Positions 24,484-33,108 of a stretch of DNA of 38,291 bases are shown here, piece by piece. The notes under the pieces were generated by a model. The model was given only the letters and a program-made list of their open reading frames with translations. It was not told the origin of the DNA and ran no database searches. Location of the stretch: positions 1 to 38,291 of the forward strand of contig CALHRZ010000008.1 in assembly GCA_938038445.1 (NCBI GenBank), read 5' to 3'. The position numbers and the translations under genes are program-made. This DNA is from an uncultured bacterium. GTDB lineage: Bacteria > Verrucomicrobiota > Kiritimatiellia > CAIKKV01. The first letter of the stretch is position 1; every line of letters begins with the position of its first letter.

Positions 24484-25499
24484 TCCCAAGGGCGAATCAA
24501 GACCTTTCCACACTGGCCACCGGCCTGGGTTTCCCACGCCTGCTGAATTTCATCCAGCGAGAAAACATGGGTGATCATCTTTCCAATCACGGGGGAATCC
24601 CGGATCACCTGAAGAACGCGCGGGAACGCCGGAAGGGGATAGTGCCAGACGCCGTGCAACCGAAGCCCTTTCCGAATCATGTGCTTCGAAACGCTGAGAG
24701 GGAGGCTGGGCGCTTCAGACTCGCCGATAAGGGCGATCTGACCCAGCCGCCGGGCAGTTTCCCCACAGAGCGAAAAGGCAGCCGAATCACCAGAACATTC
24801 GAAGCTTACATCCACCCCCCGTCCTTCGGTCCATTCCATGATTTTTTGGGTGACCTGGGGATCGCCGGGCGAGAGGACGATTTCGGCGCCGAGTTCCTGC
24901 GCCAGACGCGCCCGATAGGGGTTGGGCTCCACGGCCAGAACTCGTGCGCCACGAAAAACAGCGTTCACCACCCCCCCAAGGCCGGCCGGTCCAAGTCCTG
25001 TAATCAACACCGAGTCGAAAGCACCGACGTTCATCGCGTCGCAGGCGGCAAAGGTGGGCCCGAGCCCGCAGACGGCGAGCGAAGCCAGATCCATCGGCAA
25101 ATCTTCCGGAATCGGGCAGAGAAGCCAATCGGGTTTCAGCAGGTACTGAGCGAGGGCATCGCGACCGGAAGCGCTGCCGGTGAAAGTTTCGAAATCTATC
25201 GAATGGGGACAATGGATGAAGAAGCCGCTGAGGCATATCGCGCAGCGGCCGCAGGCGGTGCCAGGCTGAACGACCACGCGGTCGCCTGGTTTGACCCGGC
25301 AAGACTGAGCTACCTCAACGACTTCGCCGGCGGCTTCGTGGCCGTAGCCATGCGCGGCGTCGCCGGAGAGAAAGCCTTTGTATTCCGTGCATAAAGGAGC
25401 GACAAGAACCTTGACCTTGGCCCAGTTGTCCTTGGGCACAGGTTCCGGAACTTCCACCGTTTTTGCCTGCCGGATGCCCGTTATGGCGGCCTGTTTCAT
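24480..25499 (-). CDS. Zinc-dependent alcohol dehydrogenase (MDR superfamily)
   Basis: A 339-residue medium-chain dehydrogenase. Catalytic zinc ligands C37 (APLCTEYKG) and H54-E55 (GYGHEAAGEV), structural zinc Cys C83, C86, C89 and C97, and the Rossmann motif ITGLGPAGLGG are all present. It oxidises or reduces an alcohol/sorbitol/threonine-type substrate with NAD(P); the exact one is not readable. Its own promoter lies at 25556-25584, and GGGGAG precedes the ATG. It is adjacent to the IS3/cas3 scar but intact. Confidence 0.9.
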   Translation of the reverse strand: MKQAAITGIRQAKTVEVPEPVPKDNWAKVKVLVAPLCTEYKGFLSGDAAHGYGHEAAGEVVEVAQSCRVKPGDRVVVQPGTACGRCAICLSGFFIHCPHSIDFETFTGSASGRDALAQYLLKPDWLLCPIPEDLPMDLASLAVCGLGPTFAACDAMNVGAFDSVLITGLGPAGLGGVVNAVFRGARVLAVEPNPYRARLAQELGAEIVLSPGDPQVTQKIMEWTEGRGVDVSFECSGDSAAFSLCGETARRLGQIALIGESEAPSLPLSVSKHMIRKGLRLHGVWHYPLPAFPRVLQVIRDSPVIGKMITHVFSLDEIQQAWETQAGGQCGKVLIRPWD

Positions 25500-25555
25500 A
25501 TCGCTCTCCCCTTGGGTAGATGTGGGGCTTTGGGATCACCGCGCCTTTGCTTGGC

Positions 25556-25584
25556 ATTGTAATGTTCCGCACGGATTCCTGCAA
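25556..25584 (-). promoter_or_regulatory. Sigma70-type promoter for the alcohol dehydrogenase
   Basis: Minus-strand TTGCAG (25584-25579), a 17-base spacer and TACAAT (25561-25556). The leader of about 50 bases ends in a GGGGAG ribosome site just before ATG 25499. Confidence 0.65.
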
Positions 25585-25608
25585 GTAAGCATCCAGGAGA
25601 GAGGTCGA

Positions 25609-25981
25609 TGAAGTTCCCCCCGTTTGGGGGACAGGTGGCTACGCTATAATCAACGGCAAAGTCACGGTCTGAAGATTGAAGGAGCGGGACGATGACGACG
25701 TGACGGCGGAGGCATGGCCACGAGTTCAAGGCGAAGGTGGCGTTGGAGGCGGTGCGCAGGGTACGGACACTGAGCGAGTCGAGCGCGACGTGCCCGGTGC
25801 GTCCGACGGCGATCGCGCAGTGTAAACGGAGGTTGCTGGACGGGGCAGCGGGCGTTTTTTGCGGCAATGGATCGAGGAAACGAGTACGGGGTTGCCGGTG
25901 GCGTGGCAGTGCGCATTGGCGGGGCTACCCCGATCGAGCTACTCCTACGAACCGCAGAGGACCGGATGCCCGGAGAATCTG
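25609..25981 (+). mobile_element. Degenerate IS3-family insertion sequence remnant
   Basis: From ATG 25692 the translation reads MTT, a stop, then RRRHGHEFKAKVALEAVRRVRTLSE, PTAIAQCKRRLLDGAAGVF: the N terminus of an IS3-family orfA (helix-turn-helix). After a deletion and frame change near 25860 a second segment reads GLPVAWQCALAGLPRSS and YSYEP to PENL, the start of an orfB integrase. The catalytic DDE core is absent. An end-like sequence beginning TGAAGTTCCCCC at 25609, with an internal hairpin, and a TATAAT at 25645-25650 fit the left end of such an element. The remnant is inactive and abuts the cas3 fragment at about 25981. Confidence 0.8.
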
Positions 25982-26502
25982 TTTTTCGCATCGACTCGCT
26001 AAAATGGCGCAACAACTCTTCCAGAGGTGGGTTGGAAGGCCGCAGAGCAGAACCCGCCCGACTCATGAAGTGCTCGGTATCCAGAAAGTCCGAATCCACC
26101 AAACAGGAAAAACCATCCGAAGAAAAAAACGACCGCTAACCAATCCCGTTCTTCCAAGGCTTCCCGAAGGCCATGGGGAACGTTCTCCGGAATGCAAATA
26201 GATCTGCCTTGGGACTCCATGTGCGCCATGTGTTCCGAGGGAATCGCTGCCGGCGAAATCGCTTTTTTGATTTTTTTAGACAACAGTCCAGCGACTTGAC
26301 AGCTTTGACGCAGATAGTCTTGAAAGTCCGGATTAATTTTCCCGATGTCGTGCAGCAACCCCACGACATAACCCCAATCCCGAGCCCCAAAAACTTCTGC
26401 CGCCCGCCCCGCTTCGACCGCCACATTCTCAAGATGCTCCGGAAGGGGTTGCCATCGTTCAGGTCTCTCATTCGGAAGGGTATGGGAATCAGCGACCGCC
26501 AT
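25982..26502 (-). pseudogene. cas3: Cas3 N-terminal (HD nuclease) fragment, frameshifted and truncated
   Basis: From ATG 26502 the frame begins like type I Cas3 (MAVADSHTLPNERPERWQPL, HLENVAVEAGRAAEVFG) and has the HD core GLLHDIGKINPDFQDYLR. The region normally carrying RVDHSTAGA and the next HD histidines is lost. Near 26120, after a T-run (TTTTTTTC on the minus strand), the reading moves to another frame, where FSCLVDSDFLDTEHF, a hallmark of Cas3 HD domains, appears. The gene is then cut at about 25981 by IS3-derived sequence; the helicase domain, other cas genes and a CRISPR array are not in the window. It is the scar of a lost type I (possibly I-C-like) system. Confidence 0.85.
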
Positions 26503-26548
26503 GGAACCCCCCATCGCTTCGGAAGCGGAGTACGGCCGAACGGCAGCG

Positions 26549-26577
26549 TTGAAAAATCATTTTTTGCCCCTTATATT
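26549..26577 (+). promoter_or_regulatory. Sigma70-type promoter for the aldose epimerase
   Basis: TTGAAA (26549-26554), a 17-base spacer and TATATT (26572-26577), close to consensus. AGGAG at 26617-26621 is the ribosome site. Confidence 0.7.
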
Positions 26578-26628
26578 TCGTAATTTAGAAAGACGCCCGC
26601 GGCCCGACACAAAAAAAGGAGCATGATC

Positions 26629-27657
26629 ATGACCCTGCGCACGGATCATTTCGGCCGGCTCAACAGCTATCCCGTTTTGCGCTACACTCTGGAAAATCCA
26701 GCCGGCATGCAGGCTGCGCTGATCTCCTACGGCGCTACCCTGACTTCCCTCACCGTCCCCAGCCCAAACGGCCCATTCGAATTGACTCTCGGCTTCGATA
26801 CGCTTGAGGATTACCTCCACCGTTCTCCCTACTTCGGCTGCACGGTCGGCCGCTTCGCCAACCGTATCGCCCACGGCCGCTTCACCCTGGATGGCAAAAC
26901 CTACACGCTCGCCCAAAATGAAAACGGGCGCCACCATCTCCACGGCGGCATGCGCGGCTTCGATAAGCACCTTTGGAAGGCCGAACCCTTCGAACACCCC
27001 GGACGACGCGGCGTCCGTTTCTCCCGCATCAGTCCCAACGGCGAAGAGGGTTACCCCGGCCGACTGGACGTGACAGTCGCCTATACGCTCACCGACGACG
27101 CGATTCTGGAATGTCTCTACGAAGCTCAAACCGATCAGCCCACCCCGCTCAACCTCACCAATCATGCCTACTGGAACCTGGCCGGCCAGGGAACGATTCT
27201 CGATCACGAACTCCGAATTTTCGCGGAATCCTATCTGCCGGTGGACAACACGCTGATCCCCGCCGGTTCCCCAGCTCCAGTGGCCGGAACGCCCATGGAT
27301 TTCCGCGCCTTTCACCGCATCGGGAAACGAATCGCACAGGTCCCCGGGGGATACGACCATTGCTATGTCTTGCGAATGACCTCCGCCCCGGAACCCCTCC
27401 CGGCCGCCGAACTCCGCGACCCGATATCCGGCCGCTCCTTGATCATTGAAACGACGGAACCCGGCCTTCAATTCTATAGCGGAAATTTCTTGGACAATCT
27501 AAAAGGGCGCAGCGGCCTTCTCTATCCGAAACACGGCGGAGTCTGCCTCGAAACGCAACATTTCCCCGATTCGCCCAACCGCCCCGATTTCCCCAACTGC
27601 ATCCTCCGACCCGGCCAGCATTTCCAGTCCATCACACGCCACCGGTTCTCCTTCTGA
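26629..27657 (+). CDS. galM: Aldose 1-epimerase (galactose mutarotase)
   Basis: A 342-residue mutarotase. Expected motifs are present: GRFANRIAHGRF, HHLHGGMRGFDKHLW, LTNHAYWNLAGQG (catalytic His), TTEPGLQFYSGN and GVCLETQHFPDSPN (catalytic Glu). It interconverts alpha and beta anomers of hexoses in the cytoplasm or periplasm; no signal peptide is present. An ATG also occurs at 26623, but AGGAG ends only one base before it, whereas ATG 26629 has a normal 7-base spacing, so 26629 is preferred. It has its own promoter and converges on the DUF2723/TPR gene with a 9-base gap; no hairpin terminator is visible there. Confidence 0.95.
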   Translation: MTLRTDHFGRLNSYPVLRYTLENPAGMQAALISYGATLTSLTVPSPNGPFELTLGFDTLEDYLHRSPYFGCTVGRFANRIAHGRFTLDGKTYTLAQNENGRHHLHGGMRGFDKHLWKAEPFEHPGRRGVRFSRISPNGEEGYPGRLDVTVAYTLTDDAILECLYEAQTDQPTPLNLTNHAYWNLAGQGTILDHELRIFAESYLPVDNTLIPAGSPAPVAGTPMDFRAFHRIGKRIAQVPGGYDHCYVLRMTSAPEPLPAAELRDPISGRSLIIETTEPGLQFYSGNFLDNLKGRSGLLYPKHGGVCLETQHFPDSPNRPDFPNCILRPGQHFQSITRHRFSF

Positions 27658-27666
27658 TCTGGCCGG

Positions 27667-30600
27667 TCATTCCCGAATGTTTTCCCGGATGCGTTGGGTG
27701 AGGTCTTTCAGCAGTTCGCGATCCTCGCTCCAGAGGCGATGGGCCTTGGGCTGAACCTTGCCGGCCAGATCCTCCGCCGCCCGCCAATTCGAGTCGTCCG
27801 CTTCCACCAGCGCAAGATGGAGTTGAAATTCGATGACGCCCGGCATAAGTTCGTTGGCCTTCTGGAACGCCTCACGGGCTTCTTTCCGTTTGCCCTGGCG
27901 GTAGTAAGCCATGCCGAGCGTATCCCATGCCGCCGCCAACTGATCATTCCGTTTGATCGCCTCCCGGACCAGCGTTTCGGCTTCATCGGTCCGCCCACCC
28001 ATTAGCAGAGCCCAGGCCAGATCGTTGAGCGTTTCGGGCGTCCGCATCTCGCTCAGGCTGCGCCGGAGCGAATCCTCCGCCAGCGCATATTCGCGTCGCT
28101 TCATCTGAATGTTGCCCAACACATAGTTCGCATAGGCATGATCCGGCCGGGCACGCAACAATTCCTTCGCGTGCCGTTCGGCAAAATCCTCCCGCCCTTC
28201 CCGCATGTCCATCCGAAGCAGAATTTCCAGCGTGTTGGCATCTCGCGGCTTGTAGAGAAGCGCCTGCTCCAGATGAGCCCGCATGGCGGGACCATCGTTC
28301 TTGCTCGCCGCCGCCACCGCCAGAGCGCGGCACGTATGAAAATCTTGCCGTGGCAGTTCCCGCACCTGCTTGGCCAGACGTTCCAACGCTTTTTCATCCC
28401 CCTGGATCAGAAGCACATTGGCCAACATGTGCCACGGTGTTGTAATCCCGGTATAAACGGCCACCAGCTCCTCAAGAAATACCCGAGCCTTGGCCGCTTC
28501 GCCAATCGCCATGTGGTAGAGCGCCCAGATCTGCGCGATGTCCCCGCGGGAAGCGCCCACCGCTTCGGCTCGCTCGATATAGGCCCGAGCTTCCTCCGGC
28601 TTGCGCCAGCGAAGGGCCAGTTCCGCCATGCCAAGGAGCGCCCGAACGTCCGATCGGTTCCGAGCCAGAAGACGCGCATAAATCCGCTCGCTTTCCTCCG
28701 GCTGATTCTGCGTCATGTAGATGGACGCCATGGCAAGATCCAGGTCGTCGTTCACCTTCACTTCGCGCGTTAAAGCCAGCGCCCGCTTCAAGCCGGACAC
28801 CGCAAGACCCGGATGGCCCGAAAGCGCCCACGTCCACCCCATGCCGGCGAACGCCTCGGGGATACGGACATAACCATAAAAACGGGCCAGATTCCACACC
28901 TGGAAATTATCCATGATGCCCACCTCCGCCTCCACCAGGGCATTGGAGATCGCCGCCGGATCGCCCCCTGTATATCCCCCCTGATGCATGGCGTACTGAT
29001 TGAGCAGGGCACTGAGGTTGTTGGTCTCAACGGACCGCGAAAACGTATAGGCCGCATACGCGTCGTCGGGGCGCCCTCCGTCTTCAAGCAGAACGCCCAG
29101 GTTATTCGCCAGGAGACTGATGTGACGTTTAAAGTGGCGCCAGATCAAAAGCGCCGTACCCGTCATATGCTTCGGCTCCCGTCCCTTGACATCCGACCAG
29201 AAGGCAAGGTTGCGGGCTTTGAGATCGCCGAGGTCGGGAAGTTGACCTTCCGGATAGCCAAGAAAGACCAGCCCCTCCGGAACGGGAATCCGCTCGGCGG
29301 CATACCACAGATCCGGCAGAAACAGGAGCGCAATTTTCCGGTCGGCCAATGGGTCGGCCCGAAGCCATTCCTGAAGAAAGGGAATCAGCCCCAGTTCCGC
29401 CTGATTCCTCATTCGCACGGAATCGAACTCCGCCGCGATTTCCCGCAGGTGGCGCGTCTCTTCCGCCCGACTCAAATCCATGAACCGGATCTCCTTTCCC
29501 GCCTCATGGGCAGCCAGCCGGAGATGATTGTCCAGCACACCGTCCGTGAGCAACCAGCGCCGTTCCCCCATCGTCCGGATCACATTTCGGGCCATTTGAT
29601 CGAAAACGCGCGCCTGCCGCACATTGTTGGCCGGCCCGTTTCGAACCGCCGCGACGATCAGAACAGCCGGCAATAAAACCGCCAAAAAGCCGCTGCCCCC
29701 CCTCCGGATCCGCTCCATCACCGGCTGCCGTTCCCGCAACCAGGGATTTCGAAGTTCAAGCATCCAATAGGCGGTTAGATATCCCGCGACCATGGCCGCA
29801 CAAACATAGGGCGTCACCAAAAGCCCTTGTTCCCCCACTAGACGCCAGGGCGAGAGATTGAAATCCACCGCCAAGGCGATAATCACGATGGAAAAAATGG
29901 CATGCAGAAAGGGAAAACTCCACCCCGTTTCATGCCGTAATCCGCGCCGATGGATCAGCAGAAGAATCAGCCACGGTCCAAAGGTGGTCAACCCCACAAT
30001 GATCCATCCGACGGGCGGTAGACTGCGCAGGATGAGCAGCGCCTGCCCCTTGGCCAGCATTTTCAGGGCATGCAGAAATCCACGAACCGGTTCGGCCGGC
30101 TGGGGCGAAGCCGCATAGCGCCAGGCCGCTATCAATAGGAGGCTCGCGCCTGCCAGCGCCGCAAGAAGAAGCAGACCAAAACGGGCGGTGGTCAAACGCC
30201 CCTGCGAAGCGAGCAGGACGAGAACAGCAGCACCAAAAAGAGGGGCTAGAACGTAAAAGGAGGGAAATTCGGCGGCTCCAAGGCCGTAGAGAAAGGCAAA
30301 GAGATAGAGGGGACCCAGGCGCTCATTGCTCACAAACCACTCCAGAAAAAGAAAAGAAACGCCAAGGAGGAGCAGCAAATGAAAGGTCGTGAAATCGGCC
30401 CGGTTCGCCACAAACCAGAAGGGTTTCGAAAAGGCCAGAAAAAGGATCGCCACGAGCCCGGCACCAACGGCAACGCGGGAGCGAACTTCGCCGTCGCTCT
30501 CCTCATCAATGGCCCGATAGATCGCCCGGGAAACAAGGGCATACAGAAATACCAGCACCCCCCAGCCACATAGGGCACTGATAAGACCCACGCGAAAAGG

Positions 30601-30870
30601 CAGCGAGCCCACGGGAATCGCGGATACGGTGTGAACCACCCACTCGTAAAGGGGATACATCAGCGGCTGCGCTCCGCGAACGCCGGTGTACTGGACCAGG
30701 ATTTCAGCCGAGCGCCCCGGGAAGGCGTTGGCGCCCATCGTGGCAAAGTAGACGATCAACGCGATCGTTGCGCCCAGCATGCCCCATCGGAGGGAAGGGA
30801 GTTGGTCCGCTCCCCGGGGTTCTTCGACCGGCAATAGAGACTGCTCCATAACCATCCTTTCTCCCATCAT
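27667..30870 (-). CDS. DUF2723-like polytopic membrane protein with C-terminal TPR repeats
   Basis: A 1067-residue protein. Residues ~25-420 contain ten or so hydrophobic segments and a first-loop pattern resembling DUF2723, a family related to GT-C glycosyltransferases and O-mannosyltransferases, though the usual PGDSGE-type loop reads FPGRSAEI. From ~570 to the end there are many 34-residue tetratricopeptide repeats (for example AYANYVLGNIQMKRREYALAEDSLRRS). Such fusions are common in PVC/FCB bacteria and are suspected to glycosylate or handle exported proteins. The start is uncertain: tandem ATGs at 30870/30867 follow GAGGGG, and ATG 30849 follows AAAGGA. A promoter lies at 30890-30918, within the end of the upstream gene. 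Confidence 0.85.
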   Translation of the reverse strand: MMGERMVMEQSLLPVEEPRGADQLPSLRWGMLGATIALIVYFATMGANAFPGRSAEILVQYTGVRGAQPLMYPLYEWVVHTVSAIPVGSLPFRVGLISALCGWGVLVFLYALVSRAIYRAIDEESDGEVRSRVAVGAGLVAILFLAFSKPFWFVANRADFTTFHLLLLLGVSFLFLEWFVSNERLGPLYLFAFLYGLGAAEFPSFYVLAPLFGAAVLVLLASQGRLTTARFGLLLLAALAGASLLLIAAWRYAASPQPAEPVRGFLHALKMLAKGQALLILRSLPPVGWIIVGLTTFGPWLILLLIHRRGLRHETGWSFPFLHAIFSIVIIALAVDFNLSPWRLVGEQGLLVTPYVCAAMVAGYLTAYWMLELRNPWLRERQPVMERIRRGGSGFLAVLLPAVLIVAAVRNGPANNVRQARVFDQMARNVIRTMGERRWLLTDGVLDNHLRLAAHEAGKEIRFMDLSRAEETRHLREIAAEFDSVRMRNQAELGLIPFLQEWLRADPLADRKIALLFLPDLWYAAERIPVPEGLVFLGYPEGQLPDLGDLKARNLAFWSDVKGREPKHMTGTALLIWRHFKRHISLLANNLGVLLEDGGRPDDAYAAYTFSRSVETNNLSALLNQYAMHQGGYTGGDPAAISNALVEAEVGIMDNFQVWNLARFYGYVRIPEAFAGMGWTWALSGHPGLAVSGLKRALALTREVKVNDDLDLAMASIYMTQNQPEESERIYARLLARNRSDVRALLGMAELALRWRKPEEARAYIERAEAVGASRGDIAQIWALYHMAIGEAAKARVFLEELVAVYTGITTPWHMLANVLLIQGDEKALERLAKQVRELPRQDFHTCRALAVAAASKNDGPAMRAHLEQALLYKPRDANTLEILLRMDMREGREDFAERHAKELLRARPDHAYANYVLGNIQMKRREYALAEDSLRRSLSEMRTPETLNDLAWALLMGGRTDEAETLVREAIKRNDQLAAAWDTLGMAYYRQGKRKEAREAFQKANELMPGVIEFQLHLALVEADDSNWRAAEDLAGKVQPKAHRLWSEDRELLKDLTQRIRENIRE

Positions 30871-30889
30871 TCCCCTCGCCTAAATGAGG

Positions 30890-30918
30890 ATGTTAAAGTT
30901 TCCCAACGTGCCTGTCAA
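30890..30918 (-). promoter_or_regulatory. Promoter for the DUF2723/TPR gene inside the end of the upstream gene
   Basis: Minus-strand TTGACA (30918-30913), a 17-base spacer and TAACAT (30895-30890). The -35 box overlaps the stop codon region of the spermidine-synthase-like gene, so the downstream gene can be transcribed independently of that operon. Confidence 0.65.
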
Positions 30919-33083
30919 GGCGCCAAACCCGGTATCCATTCCGCCTTCTTCCGACGAGCTCGCGCGTCGGCCACGTACCGTTCCATGGTCCTCCGCCCCC
31001 AATCCACAAGCGGTGTCACGCTGCCATATTCATCGGTCACCACAGGAAAGGCCGGAATGCGCGCGGAGGGGATTTCAACCACCGCCCCTTCGGATCGCCA
31101 CCAAGGTTGGGGCTCGCGTGCCATGGCCACCCAGCGGGATTCGGCCTCGAGCGAGTCACGGGTCAGGTTCCCCCAGATCCAGAAGGACACGCCGGCGGCT
31201 ACAGCCTGGGCTTTAAGAAGCGGCAGCAAATCCACATACCGGTTCGATACGTGAAAGGCCACAACACCCCCGGGCGCCAGCCGTTCCAAGCAAAGCGCCA
31301 CGGCTTCGCGGGTCAATAGATGCAACGGGACGGCATCGCCCGAAAACGCATCCACAATCAACACATCCCATCCCGGATCGCCCGACCGGACTTCCTGTTC
31401 CAACGACAGCCGCCCGTCGCCTTCCACGATTTCAATCTCCGCTTCGCTCGCGGCCAGAAAGGTGAACCATTTCGGATCCCGGGCCAGAGCAATCACCTGC
31501 GGGTCAATCTCATAAAACCGGTATCGGTCGCCCGCACGACCGTACAACGCCAAGGTTCCCACCCCTAGTCCCACCATTCCAACTCGAACCGGCTGCCCCT
31601 CGCGCCGTTTCGGACACGCCACGATCGGAAGCCCGCCGCCCCCCGGCCCATAGTACAAGGTGGGCCGCTCGCGAAATCCAGGCGCCAGCGCTTGCGCACC
31701 GTGTGTGGTCCGCCCATGCACCAGGGCTCGCAGACGTCCGATCGCAGCACCATAGGGATCCCGAATCTCACTTTCCTCAATCCGTACCACGCCGTAGAAA
31801 TTCCGGCTGCGAAACCGAACCCCCCGCCCCCTTTTCCACGTGGCCGTAACCCCCAACGCCAACAACAGACCCAAAACAATCCATGATATCCGCCGGTTCT
31901 TGAATCGGAAATCTTCGGCGAGCTTTTCCTCCATGCCCAGGCACGCCAGAAGCGCTAACACACCGGCTGCAAGGGGATATTCATAAACGTCCGAAAAGAG
32001 AAGGGGGGCCCCTAGAGCAGCCGACAGCCCTCCCACGGCGCCGCCGCCGGCAATTCCCAGGTAGTAGTCGGGCAGACGTTCGGGTTCAGGCCGTAGATGA
32101 TAAAGCCAGCCGTGAATAAAAAGTCCTCCGAAAAAGAGCAGAAGAACACCCGCCGCAAGATTCCATGCAAGGCCCGTCTCCCCCAACGAGCGCAACACTC
32201 CATGAAACACCGCGGCCGCCAACGCCAATAGGGCCCATCCCTTTCGATGGAGTTCGCCGCGGCGTGAAAACCCCCCGATATAACTGAGAAGAAAAACGGC
32301 AAGCAAAACGACCCATAACAGCGGCATGGGAACCACGTCCAACGTAAGAGACGCGGTTGTAGAAGTCAGAAGAAACGCGCTGAAGGCCGGGAAAGCCCAC
32401 CAGGCCAGCCCAGGCCAGGGAAAAACCGAATTTCTCCCCTTCTCCGAAAAAGGAATCCTCTGGTTCGAACCGTCCGGCACAACCGTTACCCCCCCCCCAA
32501 GGGTAAACCAGCCGAAGAGTCCGATGCCCACCGCATAAAGAAAAAAGCCAATTCGCCAACCGGCAATCTGAAGAGAAAGCGGAAAAAACGGTTCCAAAAG
32601 GAATGGATATGCGAGAAGTCCCGCCAGGGCGCCGGCATTTGAAAGGGCGTAAAGACGATAAACCGCGCCCCCTTCACGGCGGCCCAGCCAGAACTGAACC
32701 AACGTGGCGCCCGCGGCCAGAGCCACGTAGGCCGGACCAGGACCGGCCACAACAGCCAGCAACACTTGGAGCGCGGGGGCCGTGGGCCCGAACGGGCCGC
32801 GTAGGATCCAATCCCATCCGGGCCAAAAAAGCGCAGCGCCAAGAAACGCTAGATGAAGAATCCATTGAAGGCGGAACGGACGTCGGCATAACCAAGCGGC
32901 GTAGGCGTAACCCGCCAGCAGCAACGCCTGAAAAGCGCCAAGGCACACAATCCAGACCGCGGCACTGCCCCCGAAATGGGGAAGAAGCAGGCGGCCGGTC
33001 AGGGGCTGGATGTTGAACAAGAGCGCTGAACCTACTGTAACGGCCGCGGCGGCCGTAGCCCTTGAAAGGATCGTGCGACTCAT
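30915..33083 (-). CDS. Membrane protein fused to a spermidine synthase-like domain
   Basis: A 722-residue two-part protein. The N-terminal ~430 residues have about twelve hydrophobic segments, starting SALLFNIQPLTGRLLLPHFGG, a pattern of the fused MFS/spermidine-synthase family. The C-terminal ~230 residues are a class I SAM-fold aminopropyltransferase-like domain (MVGLGVGTLALYG, YEIDPQVIALARD, EGDGRLSLEQEV, VLIVDAFSGDAVPLHLL). The DAFSGD site resembles spermidine synthases, but genuine polyamine synthesis by such fusions is unproven. The start at 33083 begins just before the first membrane segment and removes a 64-residue basic extension overlapping the MFS gene. It lies 25 bases after the MFS gene in one operon. 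Confidence 0.88.
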   Translation of the reverse strand: MSRTILSRATAAAAVTVGSALLFNIQPLTGRLLLPHFGGSAAVWIVCLGAFQALLLAGYAYAAWLCRRPFRLQWILHLAFLGAALFWPGWDWILRGPFGPTAPALQVLLAVVAGPGPAYVALAAGATLVQFWLGRREGGAVYRLYALSNAGALAGLLAYPFLLEPFFPLSLQIAGWRIGFFLYAVGIGLFGWFTLGGGVTVVPDGSNQRIPFSEKGRNSVFPWPGLAWWAFPAFSAFLLTSTTASLTLDVVPMPLLWVVLLAVFLLSYIGGFSRRGELHRKGWALLALAAAVFHGVLRSLGETGLAWNLAAGVLLLFFGGLFIHGWLYHLRPEPERLPDYYLGIAGGGAVGGLSAALGAPLLFSDVYEYPLAAGVLALLACLGMEEKLAEDFRFKNRRISWIVLGLLLALGVTATWKRGRGVRFRSRNFYGVVRIEESEIRDPYGAAIGRLRALVHGRTTHGAQALAPGFRERPTLYYGPGGGGLPIVACPKRREGQPVRVGMVGLGVGTLALYGRAGDRYRFYEIDPQVIALARDPKWFTFLAASEAEIEIVEGDGRLSLEQEVRSGDPGWDVLIVDAFSGDAVPLHLLTREAVALCLERLAPGGVVAFHVSNRYVDLLPLLKAQAVAAGVSFWIWGNLTRDSLEAESRWVAMAREPQPWWRSEGAVVEIPSARIPAFPVVTDEYGSVTPLVDWGRRTMERYVADARARRKKAEWIPGLAP

Positions 33084-33108
33084 GGCCTTCCCGATTTGCC
33101 TCGTCTCC

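Noticed and set aside
24285..25394. Plus-strand open frame (369 codons)
   Set aside because: Antisense to the alcohol dehydrogenase with its complete zinc ligands; no recognisable protein.
25609..26502. A new functional small gene cluster
   Set aside because: Recognisable pieces of Cas3 and IS3 transposase in broken frames explain the region better than new genes.
26557..27471. Minus-strand open frame (304 codons)
   Set aside because: Antisense to aldose 1-epimerase, which has its own promoter, ribosome site and catalytic residues.
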